A DNA stretch of 64,000 nucleotides from Curvularia sp. ZM96 (GCA_022457065.1 JAJGBQ010000008.1:1-64000); one strand, 5' to 3'. Numbered from the stretch's first letter, positions 20,286-30,689 are shown. Numbers and translations: made by a program. The notes: generated by a model not told the origin, from the letters alone.

Positions 20286-23200
20286 TTAGTTTGCATCAAG
20301 TCTTCGTGTTGCTATTGCGAATCGTATCGTCGCTCGTACTGCGTCCATGTCTGGCGCCCATTTCGCGTCGTCTGTCGCTGCTTTGCCGCCTAGGTAGAAT
20401 GACATGTTTCCTCTGCTTATCTGCGTGCACTGCAGCATTTCTATCCGCTGTGTCGTCCACTTTCGGCAGCGGAACAGAAAATGCTCCACCGTCTCTGCTG
20501 CCTGTCCGCATTCGCATTGGTCTGTCGTTGACGCTTTAATTCGGTGCCGATACGTGTTAAGCTGTGTCATGCCTGTTCTAAGCTGGGCAAGCACGCTGCT
20601 CTCTTTCCGCGAGAGCCCGTCGTAGAGTTGTCGTGTGTGCTTTCCTGGCAGTGCCGTGTCGATTCGTTTGGAGTATGCTCCCACGTCTGCGGGCACTTTC
20701 TTAGCTATGCCTTGCTTACGTGCAATATTGTGCGTAGTTGATCGCATCCTAGGAAGCTGTGTCTGTGGCCTAGCAGTTAGTCTAGTTGCCATCTTTGCCT
20801 CTTGCTTAGCGAGGCTTGCGAGCTCGCACTCTTCGCTTGCAGGTAGCCATAGTACTGTCACCGTGTTGCCGTCTCTTCTTAGTGTCTGTACGGTCTTGTA
20901 GAACTGGCTAATGTGACCTTGCCCAGACTGCTGCCGCGGTCTTCTGAGCGTGAGTACGGCAGCTTTGTTCCTTGTTATCAGTGCAATATTGCGAAACCTT
21001 AGCTTCGGCAGCCTGCTCAGCGCCTCGGCCATTGCTGCCAGCTCTGCCGCATACGGATTCTGTCCCTCCCTCTTGCCCAATGTGACGGAGAAAGATTGTT
21101 TTTCGTTGTTCTGTATGCTGATCGCGCCTCCCATTCCGACTACTCCGTTTCGCGCCGAGCTGCTTACAGCGATGCGTACCGCCCAGTTTGCCTCGAGCTC
21201 CTGTGCCGCGTTCTCGACTACAGTCTGCACTCTCTTCTCCCATGGTGCTAAGACACCCGGCCGGATCGTCTCCATTTGCTCCATGTCTATGTCCTTGAGC
21301 GCTTCTGCCACCTGGAATAGCGGCGAGCGGTACTGTCTTCTGAACTTTCGCATCCGCGACGTGTTTCTCCGCAGTGGGTTCGTCTCCGGCAGCGCATGGA
21401 TGTCGGTCCACAGCTTGACTGCCCGCTTCCAGAACCGCTCCTGTGCACTTGGGATGTGCGCCTCTGCCTCTGCCACCCATGTCGCTACCGTAAGAAACGT
21501 CCCTACGATCGCTCGTGCACCTATTCTTTGCACTCTGTTGATGGGTCTTACGAGCTTGTCTTTGCAGGCATGCATCCACACGTTCGACGCGTAGTCTACT
21601 GTCGGCGCGACTGTCGCTGTGAACAGCTGCCGTGCCACTGTGGGTGAGAGCCCTCGCAGCCTCCTGAGCTCCAACACTGCTTCCAGTCCCTTCGCGGCTG
21701 CTCTTGCAATGTGCTTGTGGTACTTGAGCCTGGCGTCCATGAGCACGCCGAGTATCTTAACGTGGTCCTTGGGCGATACACTCTGCCCTTTGATGACAAA
21801 GGGCTCCGTGGCACTCTTGTACGCCTTGCGGGTAAAGTGGATAACAGCCGTCTTTTCTGCTTCAAACGTCGCTCCGCTTCTCCGCTCCCAGTCTAGTGCT
21901 TCTTGGATAATCGCGTTGATGCCCTCTCTATTGCTTTGCGCCGTCGGGCCTGTGACCCACGCCGTGAAGTCATCGACGAACGCGATCGCGCCTCCGTACG
22001 TGTCGATGTGTCGTTGCACTAGGTCAGCGTTGAAGAAGAGAAACAGAATTGGCGACAACGGAGACCCTTGCGGCAGGCCTGCTTGTGGCAGTTCTTGGAT
22101 CTTAGACGCCTGTCCGTTGACCTGGATTGACGCAGTGCGCTCTGAGCAGAATGCCTCTACCCACTTCAGCAGCTTCTGCGGTATGCCTCGTGCTTTCATC
22201 CTCTGCAGCAGTCTTTCCTTACACACCCCGTTGTACGCTCCTTTAACATCAAAGCTGATCAGGCTGACTGTCCGGCGGCCTCGCCACGCGGTGTAAATCT
22301 GTTCTTGGAGCAGCACTAGTGCTTGCTCGGCCGATCGCTGCTTGCGCGCTCCAAAGTGGTTGGTGGGCAGAAGCCCGTGAGTCTCCACCATGTGTGAAAT
22401 CCTCTCTGCCACCACCGACTCTAGCACTTTGCCTAGCGTGGCCAACAGTGAGATCGGCCTCCAAGCTTTTGCGATAGTGTAGTCTTCCTTGCCTGGCTTC
22501 TTAAGCGGTATAATTCTAGCGTGCCTCCATTGGCTAGGCAACACTCCCTCCTCTAGCGACTGTCGAAATAGCGCAAGTACATGGTCTTTCACTACCGGCC
22601 AGACCTGCTTCCACACTATGACTGGCAGTCCGTCATCTCCAGGTGCTTTCCATGACTTGGCAGCTTGCAACTGCCTTTCCACCTCTTCGAGCGTGATGGT
22701 CGGCATTGCCACGGGTGCTCTCTGCGGCCTGGCTCCCTCGTCGTCGATGCTGCTGGGAAGTGGAGGGAAGGTGCTGAGCAGCTCCTCAGCTTGTTCTTCA
22801 TAGTCGCTCGTAGTCGTACCGTCCGTTCTGCGAAGCGCTGGGACTGTCCCGAACGCCTCGTTGCCCGCCTTCAAGTACTTGGCCGCGTTCCAGATGTTGT
22901 CGTTGTCCGCCAGGAAGTCATCCCAGTGCTTTCTCTTCTGCTGTCGAATGGCATCATGGTACTGCTTCGACGCTCCCTTTGCCGTCTCCTCTAGGTCCGG
23001 CCTAGTTACCCCTGTCCGTCTCGCGGCTCTCGCTCGGTTCCTCCAGTGCGTGTAAATGCGTCGTAACTGCGTTAGATCCTGTGTCCACCACCTCTTTGCG
23101 TATGGTGACGGCTTAGCCCTGGGTGTCAGTGCGTGCACCGCCTCCAGCACCGCCGCCATCAGTCTGTCGGTCCTCTGCTGCGTCGTGCCCGCTGGCGGAG

Positions 23201-24014
23201 TCACGCTGAGCGTTCTGGCGATCCTGTCGTTGATTGCTTTCCACGGTGCGTTCTTGAGCAGAAGCCGCTCTCGCTGCTGCGCCACTGGCACAGAGCTGTC
23301 GAAGACCGTCTCGATCATTCGGTGGTCGGAGCCGTGTTCGGTGTCGTGGGCAGCGCATCTTAGCACCGTGTCTGCCAGCTCTTTTGACGCTAACACTAAG
23401 TCAATTGTCGTCTCGTAGCCTCCGCACTGCCACGTCTTGGTGCCACGCGGGAGCAGGCTGCTGAGCGCGTGTTCTGTCATCAGATCGATGATCGGGTCTG
23501 CCTCGCCCTGTCTGACCAGCGTCACATCATCTCCTCCCCACAGCTGGTCGTGCTGATTGAAATCTCCAGCCAGCACCACGTCCACTACCGTGCCGGCCCT
23601 TCTTCTTACATCCTCAATCACCGTATCTAGCTTGTTGCATGCGTCTCGCAGTGCTTGCCTGTCCCCTCCTGGTATGTATACCGACACCACCAACACCCAC
23701 CGTTCGCGTAGCCGGATAATCGCTGCTGTCAGGTCCGGCGACTCCACCCGTACCTGTTCCGCCTCTACTTCTCTGTTCACCCACAGCATGCTCCGTATCG
23801 GCCACCTTCCTTCTCGCCAGGTCGATGGCACCATCTTGGTCCACTTGTGGTGGAGCATGGGCGTCGTCAGCAGCCGGCCCTGGATCATACGTGCATGCGG
23901 CTCCTGGATAGCTACCACCGACACGTCTTGCAACTCTTCGTCGTTCATCAAGCTATCATGTACTTCGCCCTGCTTTCTCACATTGAGCTGGATCATGCGA
24001 AATGCTCTATTCAT
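20286..24014 (-). CDS. LINE ORF2: endonuclease, reverse transcriptase, RNase H
   Basis: 1242 residues, uninterrupted. An apurinic-type endonuclease occupies about 5-220: IQLNVRKQGE, AIQEPHA, then DFNQHD and the SDHR signature. The reverse transcriptase is at about 430-720, with LPQGSPLSPILF and the active site FVDD. RNase H follows at about 930-1060 (GMGGAISIQN, then YAAELAAMAEAL). A Cys/His cluster CECGQAAETVEHFLFRC lies near the C-terminus. It cuts target DNA and copies the element's RNA in place. The ATG at 24014 overlaps the end of ORF1 by 8 bases, suggesting coupled translation. The frame is intact, so this ORF may still be functional even though ORF1 is broken. Confidence 0.95.
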   Translation of the reverse strand: MNRAFRMIQLNVRKQGEVHDSLMNDEELQDVSVVAIQEPHARMIQGRLLTTPMLHHKWTKMVPSTWREGRWPIRSMLWVNREVEAEQVRVESPDLTAAIIRLRERWVLVVSVYIPGGDRQALRDACNKLDTVIEDVRRRAGTVVDVVLAGDFNQHDQLWGGDDVTLVRQGEADPIIDLMTEHALSSLLPRGTKTWQCGGYETTIDLVLASKELADTVLRCAAHDTEHGSDHRMIETVFDSSVPVAQQRERLLLKNAPWKAINDRIARTLSVTPPAGTTQQRTDRLMAAVLEAVHALTPRAKPSPYAKRWWTQDLTQLRRIYTHWRNRARAARRTGVTRPDLEETAKGASKQYHDAIRQQKRKHWDDFLADNDNIWNAAKYLKAGNEAFGTVPALRRTDGTTTSDYEEQAEELLSTFPPLPSSIDDEGARPQRAPVAMPTITLEEVERQLQAAKSWKAPGDDGLPVIVWKQVWPVVKDHVLALFRQSLEEGVLPSQWRHARIIPLKKPGKEDYTIAKAWRPISLLATLGKVLESVVAERISHMVETHGLLPTNHFGARKQRSAEQALVLLQEQIYTAWRGRRTVSLISFDVKGAYNGVCKERLLQRMKARGIPQKLLKWVEAFCSERTASIQVNGQASKIQELPQAGLPQGSPLSPILFLFFNADLVQRHIDTYGGAIAFVDDFTAWVTGPTAQSNREGINAIIQEALDWERRSGATFEAEKTAVIHFTRKAYKSATEPFVIKGQSVSPKDHVKILGVLMDARLKYHKHIARAAAKGLEAVLELRRLRGLSPTVARQLFTATVAPTVDYASNVWMHACKDKLVRPINRVQRIGARAIVGTFLTVATWVAEAEAHIPSAQERFWKRAVKLWTDIHALPETNPLRRNTSRMRKFRRQYRSPLFQVAEALKDIDMEQMETIRPGVLAPWEKRVQTVVENAAQELEANWAVRIAVSSSARNGVVGMGGAISIQNNEKQSFSVTLGKREGQNPYAAELAAMAEALSRLPKLRFRNIALITRNKAAVLTLRRPRQQSGQGHISQFYKTVQTLRRDGNTVTVLWLPASEECELASLAKQEAKMATRLTARPQTQLPRMRSTTHNIARKQGIAKKVPADVGAYSKRIDTALPGKHTRQLYDGLSRKESSVLAQLRTGMTQLNTYRHRIKASTTDQCECGQAAETVEHFLFRCRKWTTQRIEMLQCTQISRGNMSFYLGGKAATDDAKWAPDMDAVRATIRFAIATRRLDAN

Positions 24015-24366
24015 GTTGAGGTGGGTATAGCATCCGACAGTTTCTGCTGAACGACTCGTGCGGTCCTCCGCACAGCACGCACTTCATCACTGCTTCGCTG
24101 CAGCTCTTGTGATGGTGGCCATCTTTCGCGCATCTCCCGCATCTCTGCGCCTTTCGGCACTGGTACGCTTTGTGGCCAAGCTCCTGGCAGTTGTAGCACT
24201 GCCCTGGCCGTGGTCGCTGCTCAAATGCGCTTGTTGTGCCAGACTCTCCGCGCGCGTGGAAGAAGCCTTCTGCAATACCGTGCCCCACCACTTCGTGCGC
24301 GCAACCACTTCGTGCGCGCGCGGCCCTGCAACCACTACAACCTCAACACCTTATATATCCACCACC

Positions 24367-25893
24367 ATGAGCAATATCGAGGCTGCGCTTGCAGCTATTG
24401 ATGCCTTAGGACCTGAAGAATCGTTTACGTATACTGAGATTGCAAAAAGATTTGGTGTTGTTCGATCTACGCTCACCCGAAGACACCAAGGTCGCTGCGC
24501 CTCTCCTACAACAGGCTGCCAAAAACGACAGCTCCTCCACCTACACCAGGAGCAGGCCTTGATAGCCTATATCAATCAACTTACAGACAGAGGCCTGCCA
24601 CCTACTCAGTCAATGATACGCAATTTTGCGTCGCAGATCGCCAAGAGAGAGGTTGGAGTACACTGGGTTAGTCGCTTTATTCAGCGCTATCCTGATCAGC
24701 TTATCTCAAAGTGGGCAGTAGGCATGGATAACTGTCGCCACAAAGCTGACTCTAGGAGTAAGTATAGCCTCTACTTTAGCCTCCTACGCGATAAAATCGA
24801 TCAATATCACGTCGAGGCGCGTCATATCTACAATATGGATGAGAAGGGCTTCATGCTTGGTGTAGTGAGTCGCTCAAGGAGGATCTTTAGTAGAGCCTCG
24901 TACGAGGATGGAAAAAGGAGGAGTACTATACAGGATGGCTCCCGCGAGTGGATAACGCTGCTAGCCTGTATCTGCGCTGATGGATCTTACCTCGAGCCTG
25001 CCTTGATCTATCAGTCAGCCTCAGGGTCTATACAGGACACCTGGCTGCAGGCCCTTGATCCAGATACACATCAGATTCGAGTGTCCTCATCACCTTCTAG
25101 CTGGACGAACAATGAGATAGGCCTCGCGTGGCTGCAGCAGGTGTTTGATCGCAGTACAAGGGCGAAGGCACGCTCCTCCTACCGATTACTTATCCTTGAC
25201 GGCCATGGATCTCACCTTACAATGGATTTTATTGAGTATTGTGATCAAAACAAGATCCTCCTCGCAGTCTATCCTCCTCACTCAACCCACACGCTACAGC
25301 CTCTCGACGTCAGCATGTTCAAGCCTCTCTCAACAGCGTACTCGAACGAGGTTTCTGCCTTTATGGATAGGAGCCAAGGCCTCACTTCAATGAGTAAGAG
25401 AGACTTCTTCCCCCTCTTCTACCAAGTCTGGCAGGCCTCCTTCAAGGAAATAACGATCCTGAACGCCTTCAAGGCTACGGGCCTCTCACCTTTTAACCCA
25501 GAGGTAATCCTTCAGCGCTTCTCTGTTTCTGATCCTACAAGCGATAGCGACTCCTCAGCCCTCAGTGCCTCTGATTGGAGGAAGATAGAGCGTCTGCTGC
25601 GTCAGGTAGTCGCTGATCAGGGCGATAGGCAGGTCAAAAGGCTCAGCCAGGTCCTTCACTCAAGTTCTGTTCAAAATAGTCTCCTCAAGGAGGAGGTAAG
25701 GAAACTAAGGGAGGCCCTGGTTAATGAGAGGACACGCAGGAAACGGGGCAAGCCTCTACCCCTGCAGGAGGCCAAAGATTATCACGGTGGAGCTGTATTC
25801 TGGTCTCCAAGGAAGGTGAAGGAGGCGCGCGATCGCCTGCGACTCCAGGAGGAGGAGCAGGAGCAGCTACAGCTCCAAAAGCTGATACGATGA
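24367..25893 (+). CDS. Pogo/Fot-type transposase (DDE)
   Basis: 508 residues from the ATG at 24367; the upstream in-frame sequence is LINE-derived and is excluded. Residues about 1-45 form a helix-turn-helix (FTYTEIAKRFGVVRSTLTRR), followed by a CENP-B/Tc5-like DNA-binding region. The catalytic acidic residues are in YNMDEKG, LILDGHGSH and LQPLDVSMFKPL. It cuts and joins the element at TA sites. The reading frame ends at TGA 25891-25893, while a basic coiled tail continues in another frame (next entry), suggesting a one-base shift in the aaaa run near 25876. Confidence 0.93.
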   Translation: MSNIEAALAAIDALGPEESFTYTEIAKRFGVVRSTLTRRHQGRCASPTTGCQKRQLLHLHQEQALIAYINQLTDRGLPPTQSMIRNFASQIAKREVGVHWVSRFIQRYPDQLISKWAVGMDNCRHKADSRSKYSLYFSLLRDKIDQYHVEARHIYNMDEKGFMLGVVSRSRRIFSRASYEDGKRRSTIQDGSREWITLLACICADGSYLEPALIYQSASGSIQDTWLQALDPDTHQIRVSSSPSSWTNNEIGLAWLQQVFDRSTRAKARSSYRLLILDGHGSHLTMDFIEYCDQNKILLAVYPPHSTHTLQPLDVSMFKPLSTAYSNEVSAFMDRSQGLTSMSKRDFFPLFYQVWQASFKEITILNAFKATGLSPFNPEVILQRFSVSDPTSDSDSSALSASDWRKIERLLRQVVADQGDRQVKRLSQVLHSSSVQNSLLKEEVRKLREALVNERTRRKRGKPLPLQEAKDYHGGAVFWSPRKVKEARDRLRLQEEEQEQLQLQKLIR

Positions 25894-26237
25894 GGCAACG
25901 CGAGGAGACAAAGCAGGCGAGAGCGAGGGAGAAGGAGCAGAGGCGTCAGGCGAGGCTTGCAGTGAGCCTAATGAGGCAGAAGGAGATAGAGGAGAAGGCT
26001 GTTGAAAAGGCCTCAAGGATCGCGGCTCGCAAGGCTGCAAAACAACTTCAAAAAGCTATCAAAACTTCCCAAAGGGGTAGGAGGAGCAGCCTTAAGGCTC
26101 CTACAAAGGCTACTCGAAAAAAGAGGCCTATCGCGAGGCCTCAAGACAGTGAGGAGCCTCAGGGAGGTGCTGCAGGCTCACCACCTCCAACCTCGCGTCG
26201 CGGCCGCGCGATTAGAACTCCATCTCGATTTCTATAG
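25890..26237 (+). CDS. Basic C-terminal tail of the pogo-type transposase, shifted frame
   Basis: 115 codons, very rich in Arg, Lys, Glu and Ala (MRQREETKQARAREKEQRR). Its ATG overlaps the transposase stop (ATGA). Related fungal transposases carry such a tail, including KAIKTSQRGRR, at the end of one continuous ORF. It is therefore probably the real C-terminus separated by a frameshift; translation as a second protein by stop-start coupling is the alternative. Confidence 0.65.
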   Translation: MRQREETKQARAREKEQRRQARLAVSLMRQKEIEEKAVEKASRIAARKAAKQLQKAIKTSQRGRRSSLKAPTKATRKKRPIARPQDSEEPQGGAAGSPPPTSRRGRAIRTPSRFL

Positions 26238-27027
26238 CTATATATATATATTATGGCCTATTGATCTCACTACTAAAATATATCGCGATAATATCCTTTG
26301 CGTGTGGCTCTACAGCCTCATTTTTGAGGTGGTTTTGGTGAGGCCGTGCGCGCACGAAGTGGTTGCGCGCACGAAGCGGTGGGGCACGGTAAGCCTCCTT
26401 GCGTCACTTTTCTTAGTCACGTACACCACCATAGATCCGTACGCCTTCGGGATGTCTCTCTTACTAAGCCAGGCAATCTTGGCGACTGTCGTTCCATTCT
26501 CCTCGCCAAAAGCTTCTGCTGCTCCCGCTCTAATCTCGTTTTTCTCGTCCAACACTGCTGTTCTCTTGACATTGTCGATCTTGACTGGATAGAGCTCATC
26601 ACGCAACACGCGCGAGCCTGCGCCAATCTTCTCTGCTGCTCTTGACTAGCTGGTGCTCGTCTTCGTCTCTGCACGTGATCCTGATCCGGCTCTGGGTCGC
26701 GTGATCGACGGTAACTGCGCGGCATCGCCAGTTTGCTTGGTTCTCTATTGTGCGCATCTCTCTTTCTATAGCTGCTCTGACCGTTCCTGCTGACAATCTG
26801 CCATTTTCGCTATCTGCCCTGGAAATGTCTACAGTGACGCTAGGTACGTCGATAGAGGCGAGGTTAGTTCTGATAGTGTGCTGCTGGCTTGCTAGCGGCG
26901 CGGCTGTGGCGTTTAGTCCTACAGGTGCGCCTGTGGACGCTACCTCGGCCCAGGTACGCGTACCAGAGGTTGTTGCCACGAGGTCATCGACGCGTGTCTT
27001 TAGCTCAGCAATCTCGACTAGCGCTTA

Positions 27028-27295
27028 CACTCTCATGCACTTGCAGCTTCCGCTTTGCACACGGGGCTCAATTGTCATCTCGCATGGGTCATCAATTCTC
27101 CCAGTACACGCTTGCTCAAAAGAGGCTTAGACTCCATAGATATCTCCGTTTGATTGGCCGGAGTATCGAGGAGAAGATTGACCCATGGCATTGTTGACAA
27201 GAGCTAGCACCATTCAGGTAAGGTCACCTTTGGATGAGAGAGGCTTAGCATGGGATCAAAAGTCGCTTGCTTACAGAAACTGGAAGCTGCGAGTG
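27028..27295 (+). mobile_element. MITE family 1, copy A
   Basis: 268 bp with terminal inverted repeats CACTCTCATGCACTTGCAGC / the complementary end, flanked by TA (27026-27027, 27296-27297). It shares its interior with copies at 45787-46048, 51508-51784 and 57480-57757. No coding capacity. TA targets suggest mobilisation by a Tc1/mariner-pogo type transposase. Confidence 0.92.
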
Positions 27296-27297
27296 TA

Positions 27298-27822
27298 GTT
27301 TGCTGATATCTAGCTAGAAGGCAGTATTAACAGAACAGGCAACAGCAGAATCGACCACGCGTTTTTTCTGAGTCAGAGGCCGATATGCCAGAGCGAGAGC
27401 TAGTTACAGAGTAGTTAGGTGCGTTGCACTTAACTACACTTGAGAACCCTTAGGGCAATCCGAGGATCCGAAGAGAAAGCGTCACGTTGCACTGTGCGGC
27501 CCGGCACGTAAGAGTGGACGTTAACTAGATAACAGAAACAATACAAAAGAATTGACCGCACCTACGCGTGCAACACTAGTGCCTTCCTAAGATTAGCGTC
27601 TGCGTCAATAAGCATCACCGATACTGGGGCCCCCTTGCAGATCTATCGGCCCAGGTCAGCCATCGCCACATACAGAAGTATATATATTCTTATCTAAAGC
27701 ATCGAAAACTTCCAAAACATATCCATATTTCGCTCACGCAATCCTACAATAATCCTCTACATTTCATTCAATATCTCGTTACAACACATCGCACCCCTCT
27801 CTTAATATCAACGACTGTTACA
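27298..27822. other. Non-coding, dispersed repeat copy
   Basis: 27320-27535 is a diverged copy of the repeat at 29150-29380 (shared 'cacttgagaac', 'gaagagaaagcgtc', 'cccggcacgta'). A motif 'ttgaccgcacctacgcgtgc' at 27551-27570 recurs near 28226 and 35993. TATA-like 'tatatatattc' lies near 27680, about 140 bases before the next gene. Confidence 0.6.
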
Positions 27823-28103
27823 ATGACGAAGTTGTTCTTCATAGTCATTGCTACAATACTTGCCGTACTTCCAGCCTCTATGGCTGACACTATCAATGTC
27901 TGCGGCATTTGTTATCAAACAGGACGTAAATTCATTGATTATGTCTGTATTGGCGGAGCATCAAAGCATACCTGCTCAACGGCCTGTAACAAGGTGCAGG
28001 TCAGAAACGCTCAAGAAGTCTGCTGCGTACGTACCATTTCCGAAACTGCGTGTCAGATTAACTATTCTAACTAATATGACTCTAGTACGTTGATGATTGT
28101 TGA
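27823..28103 (+). CDS. Small secreted cysteine-rich protein 1
   Basis: The unspliced frame (27823-28074) gives 83 residues, but splicing is likely: exon 27823-28026, intron 28027-28085 (donor GTACGT, branch ctaac, acceptor tag), exon 28086-28103. The result is 73 residues. A signal peptide is clear (MTKLFFIVIATILAVLPASMA). The mature part of about 52 residues has eight Cys, an even number fit for four disulfides, and ends in CC plus a short YVDDC tail. Such proteins are exported and often act as effectors or antimicrobial peptides; no known family is recognised. Confidence 0.75.
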
Positions 28104-28529
28104 GTGTCGCAGTCTTTGCAAGGCCGCAACAAGCCCCTGCAACGGCAACAAGGATGCACAACCTCAACAAGAAAAAGCAATGGCTATACACCACAGATAA
28201 ATGAAGATGGTAGATAGCAGAATCAATTCACCGCACCAACGCGTGCAACAGCATCTATTCTACAACTCTCGTTCTCCTAGTATATTAGTCTCTAGCGCGG
28301 GAAAGCGCGTCGCTAACTGTACTGTCGCTTGTTCTATTAATGCTATCTCCTAATCTCCTCTAGCACTCCTCTGTTCGTTGGTGACAGTACACACGACAGA
28401 GCAGTATTACCCAACCTATATAACACCAAGTAATAGTAAGTACTAACTAGTGCCAACAAAGTTTTTAAGAAAAGTTATCGGCGACTAAGTCGGATATTAC
28501 TATGTTGCCTGTGAAATCGAATCCCTAAT

Positions 28530-28840
28530 CCTAGGTAACAGCCGGCGATACTTTGAGAGCCTGCGTGCTTAAGGAGCTATTGCCAGGGTATGCCGGGATT
28601 GTGTTCAATGCTGACTCATCTAATATCCGTCGCGGAGGGACAAATGTTAGTGGCGGAGTGATGCTGACCGGAAGGAAAACTCTAATTAACTATAGGCCCG
28701 AGGAAGGCCGATACAAGGATAGAGCCGCTATATTGTTTCTTAGTACATCGATGTTATCGGCATCTTTAGGCAGTGCAAACGGCGGCGGCGGTCAAGGTCG
28801 TGTTGCAACAGCGAGACTGAGCATCTGGCCCTAGAGGCTT
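28530..28840 (+). repeat. Dispersed repeat with a 93-codon open frame
   Basis: Related copies at 35088-35305 (same orientation, share 'aggaaaactctaattaact'), 29395-29530 (inverted, partial) and about 32245-32330 (partial). The open frame 28553-28834 (GRKTLINYRPEEGRYKDRAA) is broken in the other copies. Probably a transposable-element fragment of unknown class. Confidence 0.6.
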
Positions 28841-29149
28841 CTAGAGAGCTGCGGGCATGCGCCACAGCCATTCTTAGCCGCCAACTGCTACGGGTATAGC
28901 GCCGAATTTATTACGATAGCATACGGCGATATTTGAGCACGCTACTGCAGGCTGTCTGCATGCCAAGTGCTACTAACAGCGCACGTCCTATAAGACGCGT
29001 TTTGACGATCTTGCTGTTTACGCGGAGAAACTGTCGGGATGTATACCTATTACTCTAAATCAGCCTTTTAAGACTGCGTTATTGATCTTTGCTACTCCAG
29101 CTTTCTTTCTAGCCTACCGAGTTTTTCACAGATATGGACTGTCGTGAAC

Positions 29150-29380
29150 GAACAGGGGGTGTTAGAGGAGAGTTAAGAGATAGCGTTAAGAAAACAAGCG
29201 ATAGCACGGTCAACAATGCGCTTTTTCGAGTCGGAGGCTGATATGCTAGAAGATCAAGAGCTAGAAAATAGATACGTATTGCATTTGACTGCACTTGAGA
29301 ACATTTGAGACAATCCGAGGGTCCGGAAGAGAAAGCGTCCCGTCACACCGTGCGTCCCGGCACGTAGGGATGGACGTTAG
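29150..29380 (+). repeat. Dispersed repeat, copy 2
   Basis: Matches 27320-27535 and the short tract 30325-30392 (shared 'gcgtcccggcacgtaggga'). The solo LTR that ends at 30324 interrupts a third copy. Confidence 0.65.
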
Positions 29381-29394
29381 TCAGTGTTACTCCG

Positions 29395-29530
29395 CGGCCA
29401 ACGTTTGTCCCTCCGCGATGGATATTGGATGAGTTAGCATTGAACATAATCACGATATATCCTGGCGATAGATCCCTAAATGCAGTCCCTTGTAGCATCG
29501 CCAGCTCCGTCACTTGGGATTAGGGATTCG
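29395..29530 (-). repeat. Inverted partial copy of the 28530-28840 repeat
   Basis: Its reverse complement matches 'ccaggatatatcgtgatt' and 'cgcggagggacaaa' of 28570-28650 with small changes. Confidence 0.6.
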
Positions 29531-29650
29531 GATTTACTAGCAATATAGTAATAGACTTAGTTGCTAATGATCTTTCTAAAAGACTCTATTAGCACTAGCT
29601 AGGATAGTTACTGCTAAGTGCTACGGACAGTCATTGCAACAGCAATAAGG

Positions 29651-30324
29651 ATGCTCTTACAAGTAATAAGGAAGGATCTCTCCTTGACGCGGGTCGCATG
29701 GTGAGAGACCATCGGGCGTCCACGTCAGAAGGTAATGATCTCCGCGGTGTGATGATCACGTGATGGGCGTCACGCCAAGACAGGGGCATTACTGATGCCA
29801 CACGGGATATGTGAGGCCCAGGCATCACAGGAAGTAGAGAGTGTCACTGACTCCCAAGGAATATTGTGACGCCAGGCAAGATTGCAATGACTATAAAGGA
29901 TGGACGGATTTCATTATTACACGTTGTGATTAACTCTTATAAGTTCATCTCTGATATAGATTGGTACTTAGTTATTCTATCGTTTATAGAATTGATTGTT
30001 TACTCTTTCGGTTAACTCCTATAACTCTTTTCCACGGAATCGCCAGAATAATCGCACGGCTTATGTTAGGCCACTGATCAAGGATAGGCACGGTACAGGC
30101 AGTAGAACGTGGCTGGCAGGTAGATATCAGTAGTATTCACGAGTCGAATCGCTGGCGAGTCCCTCCAGCGACTCTCTACATAATATATAGTCTGCCGGGA
30201 CCGGGTAGGCCGGAAGGGTGTCTGACTGCGTCAAGGAGCGCAGCTCCTGACAGCTTACCGCATCCAGCTACCTCGCCCTAACCCGGACCGAGACTAGAGA
30301 AGTATAGCCCAACCCCGTGTAACA
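29651..30324 (+). mobile_element. Solo LTR, copia-like family A
   Basis: Approximate ends. It is homologous to 49289-49759 along its length: 'cacgtcagaag', 'gatcacgtga', 'gactataaaggatggacgga', 'actcttataagttc', 'tagcccaaccccgtgtaaca'. This copy has about 200 extra bases in its second half. No internal retroelement sequence adjoins it. Confidence 0.65.
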
Positions 30325-30578
30325 CCGAGGGTCTAGAAGAAAAAGCGTCTCGTTACACCGTGCGTCCCGGCACGTAGGGATAGACATTAATTAGTTCGAT
30401 TATAGTTACACCTTGCATGACGTTCACTAAAGTGCGGTCTAATGCCGGCCCGATACCTGCGACTTGCGCGGCCGGAAGCCGCCGGATAGCTACCACGGAC
30501 CGATTGTGCTTTCCCCTTACGGAAAAACATTCGAAATTCTATGAGAGCGACCGAGAGACGGGGAAGTAGTTAAAATAA

Positions 30579-30587
30579 TATAAAAGG
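30579..30587 (+). promoter_or_regulatory. TATA box of small secreted protein gene 2
   Basis: TATAAAAGG about 100 bases upstream of the ATG at 30690, followed by a CT-rich stretch typical of fungal promoters. Confidence 0.55.
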
Positions 30588-30689
30588 CTTGCTTCTCGCG
30601 GTTTCTCTACTAACAGACATCAGCCTTCTAATACAACTTCCAAGTACCAACCCAGCTTCCAAGTATCAACCATACTTCTACTTTTAACC

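Larger units (their letters stand above)
24278..26389 (+). mobile_element. Pogo/Fot-type DNA transposon nested in the LINE
   Basis: 2112 bp with ~47-bp terminal inverted repeats starting CCGTGCCCCACC (24278-24324 and 26343-26389, two mismatches), flanked by TA at 24276-24277 and 26390-26391. The terminal repeats contain internal direct repeats of cacttcgtgcgcgc. High similarity of the two ends and an almost intact transposase suggest a recent insertion. Confidence 0.95.
24007..26979 (-). pseudogene. LINE ORF1 (gag-like), split by transposon insertion
   Basis: The ORF1 N-terminus begins at 26979 (MATTSGTRTWAEVAS) and runs to 26392; the C-terminus is 24275-24007. The C-terminal part has CCHC knuckles: CYNCQELGHKAYQC, CGRCAKDGHHHKSC and CVLCGG. 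The pogo element at 24278-26389 sits between them on a TA target. Taking the element and one TA away keeps the two parts in frame. There is also a one-base frame change near 26605, not in a homopolymer, so this ORF1 was already damaged or has a sequence error there. ORF1 proteins bind the element RNA. Confidence 0.85.
19905..27025 (-). mobile_element. Tad-like LINE retrotransposon, interrupted by a pogo-type element
   Basis: Non-LTR retrotransposon on the minus strand with ORF1 (CCHC zinc knuckles) and ORF2 (endonuclease, reverse transcriptase, RNase H). The 3' end is a (GT)n tract (CA repeat on the plus strand at 19905-19918), preceded by a tail module containing ggcggccgagccgaaaggg. The same tail ends two other copies in this window (51066-51126 and 57769-59478), which fixes the 3' boundary. 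The 5' end is unclear; a MITE begins at 27028. A DNA transposon occupies 24278-26389. Confidence 0.88.

Noticed and set aside
20908..23418. Long frames opposite LINE ORF2 (for example 20950-21594, 21619-22296)
   Set aside because: Antisense or shifted shadows of the intact ORF2.
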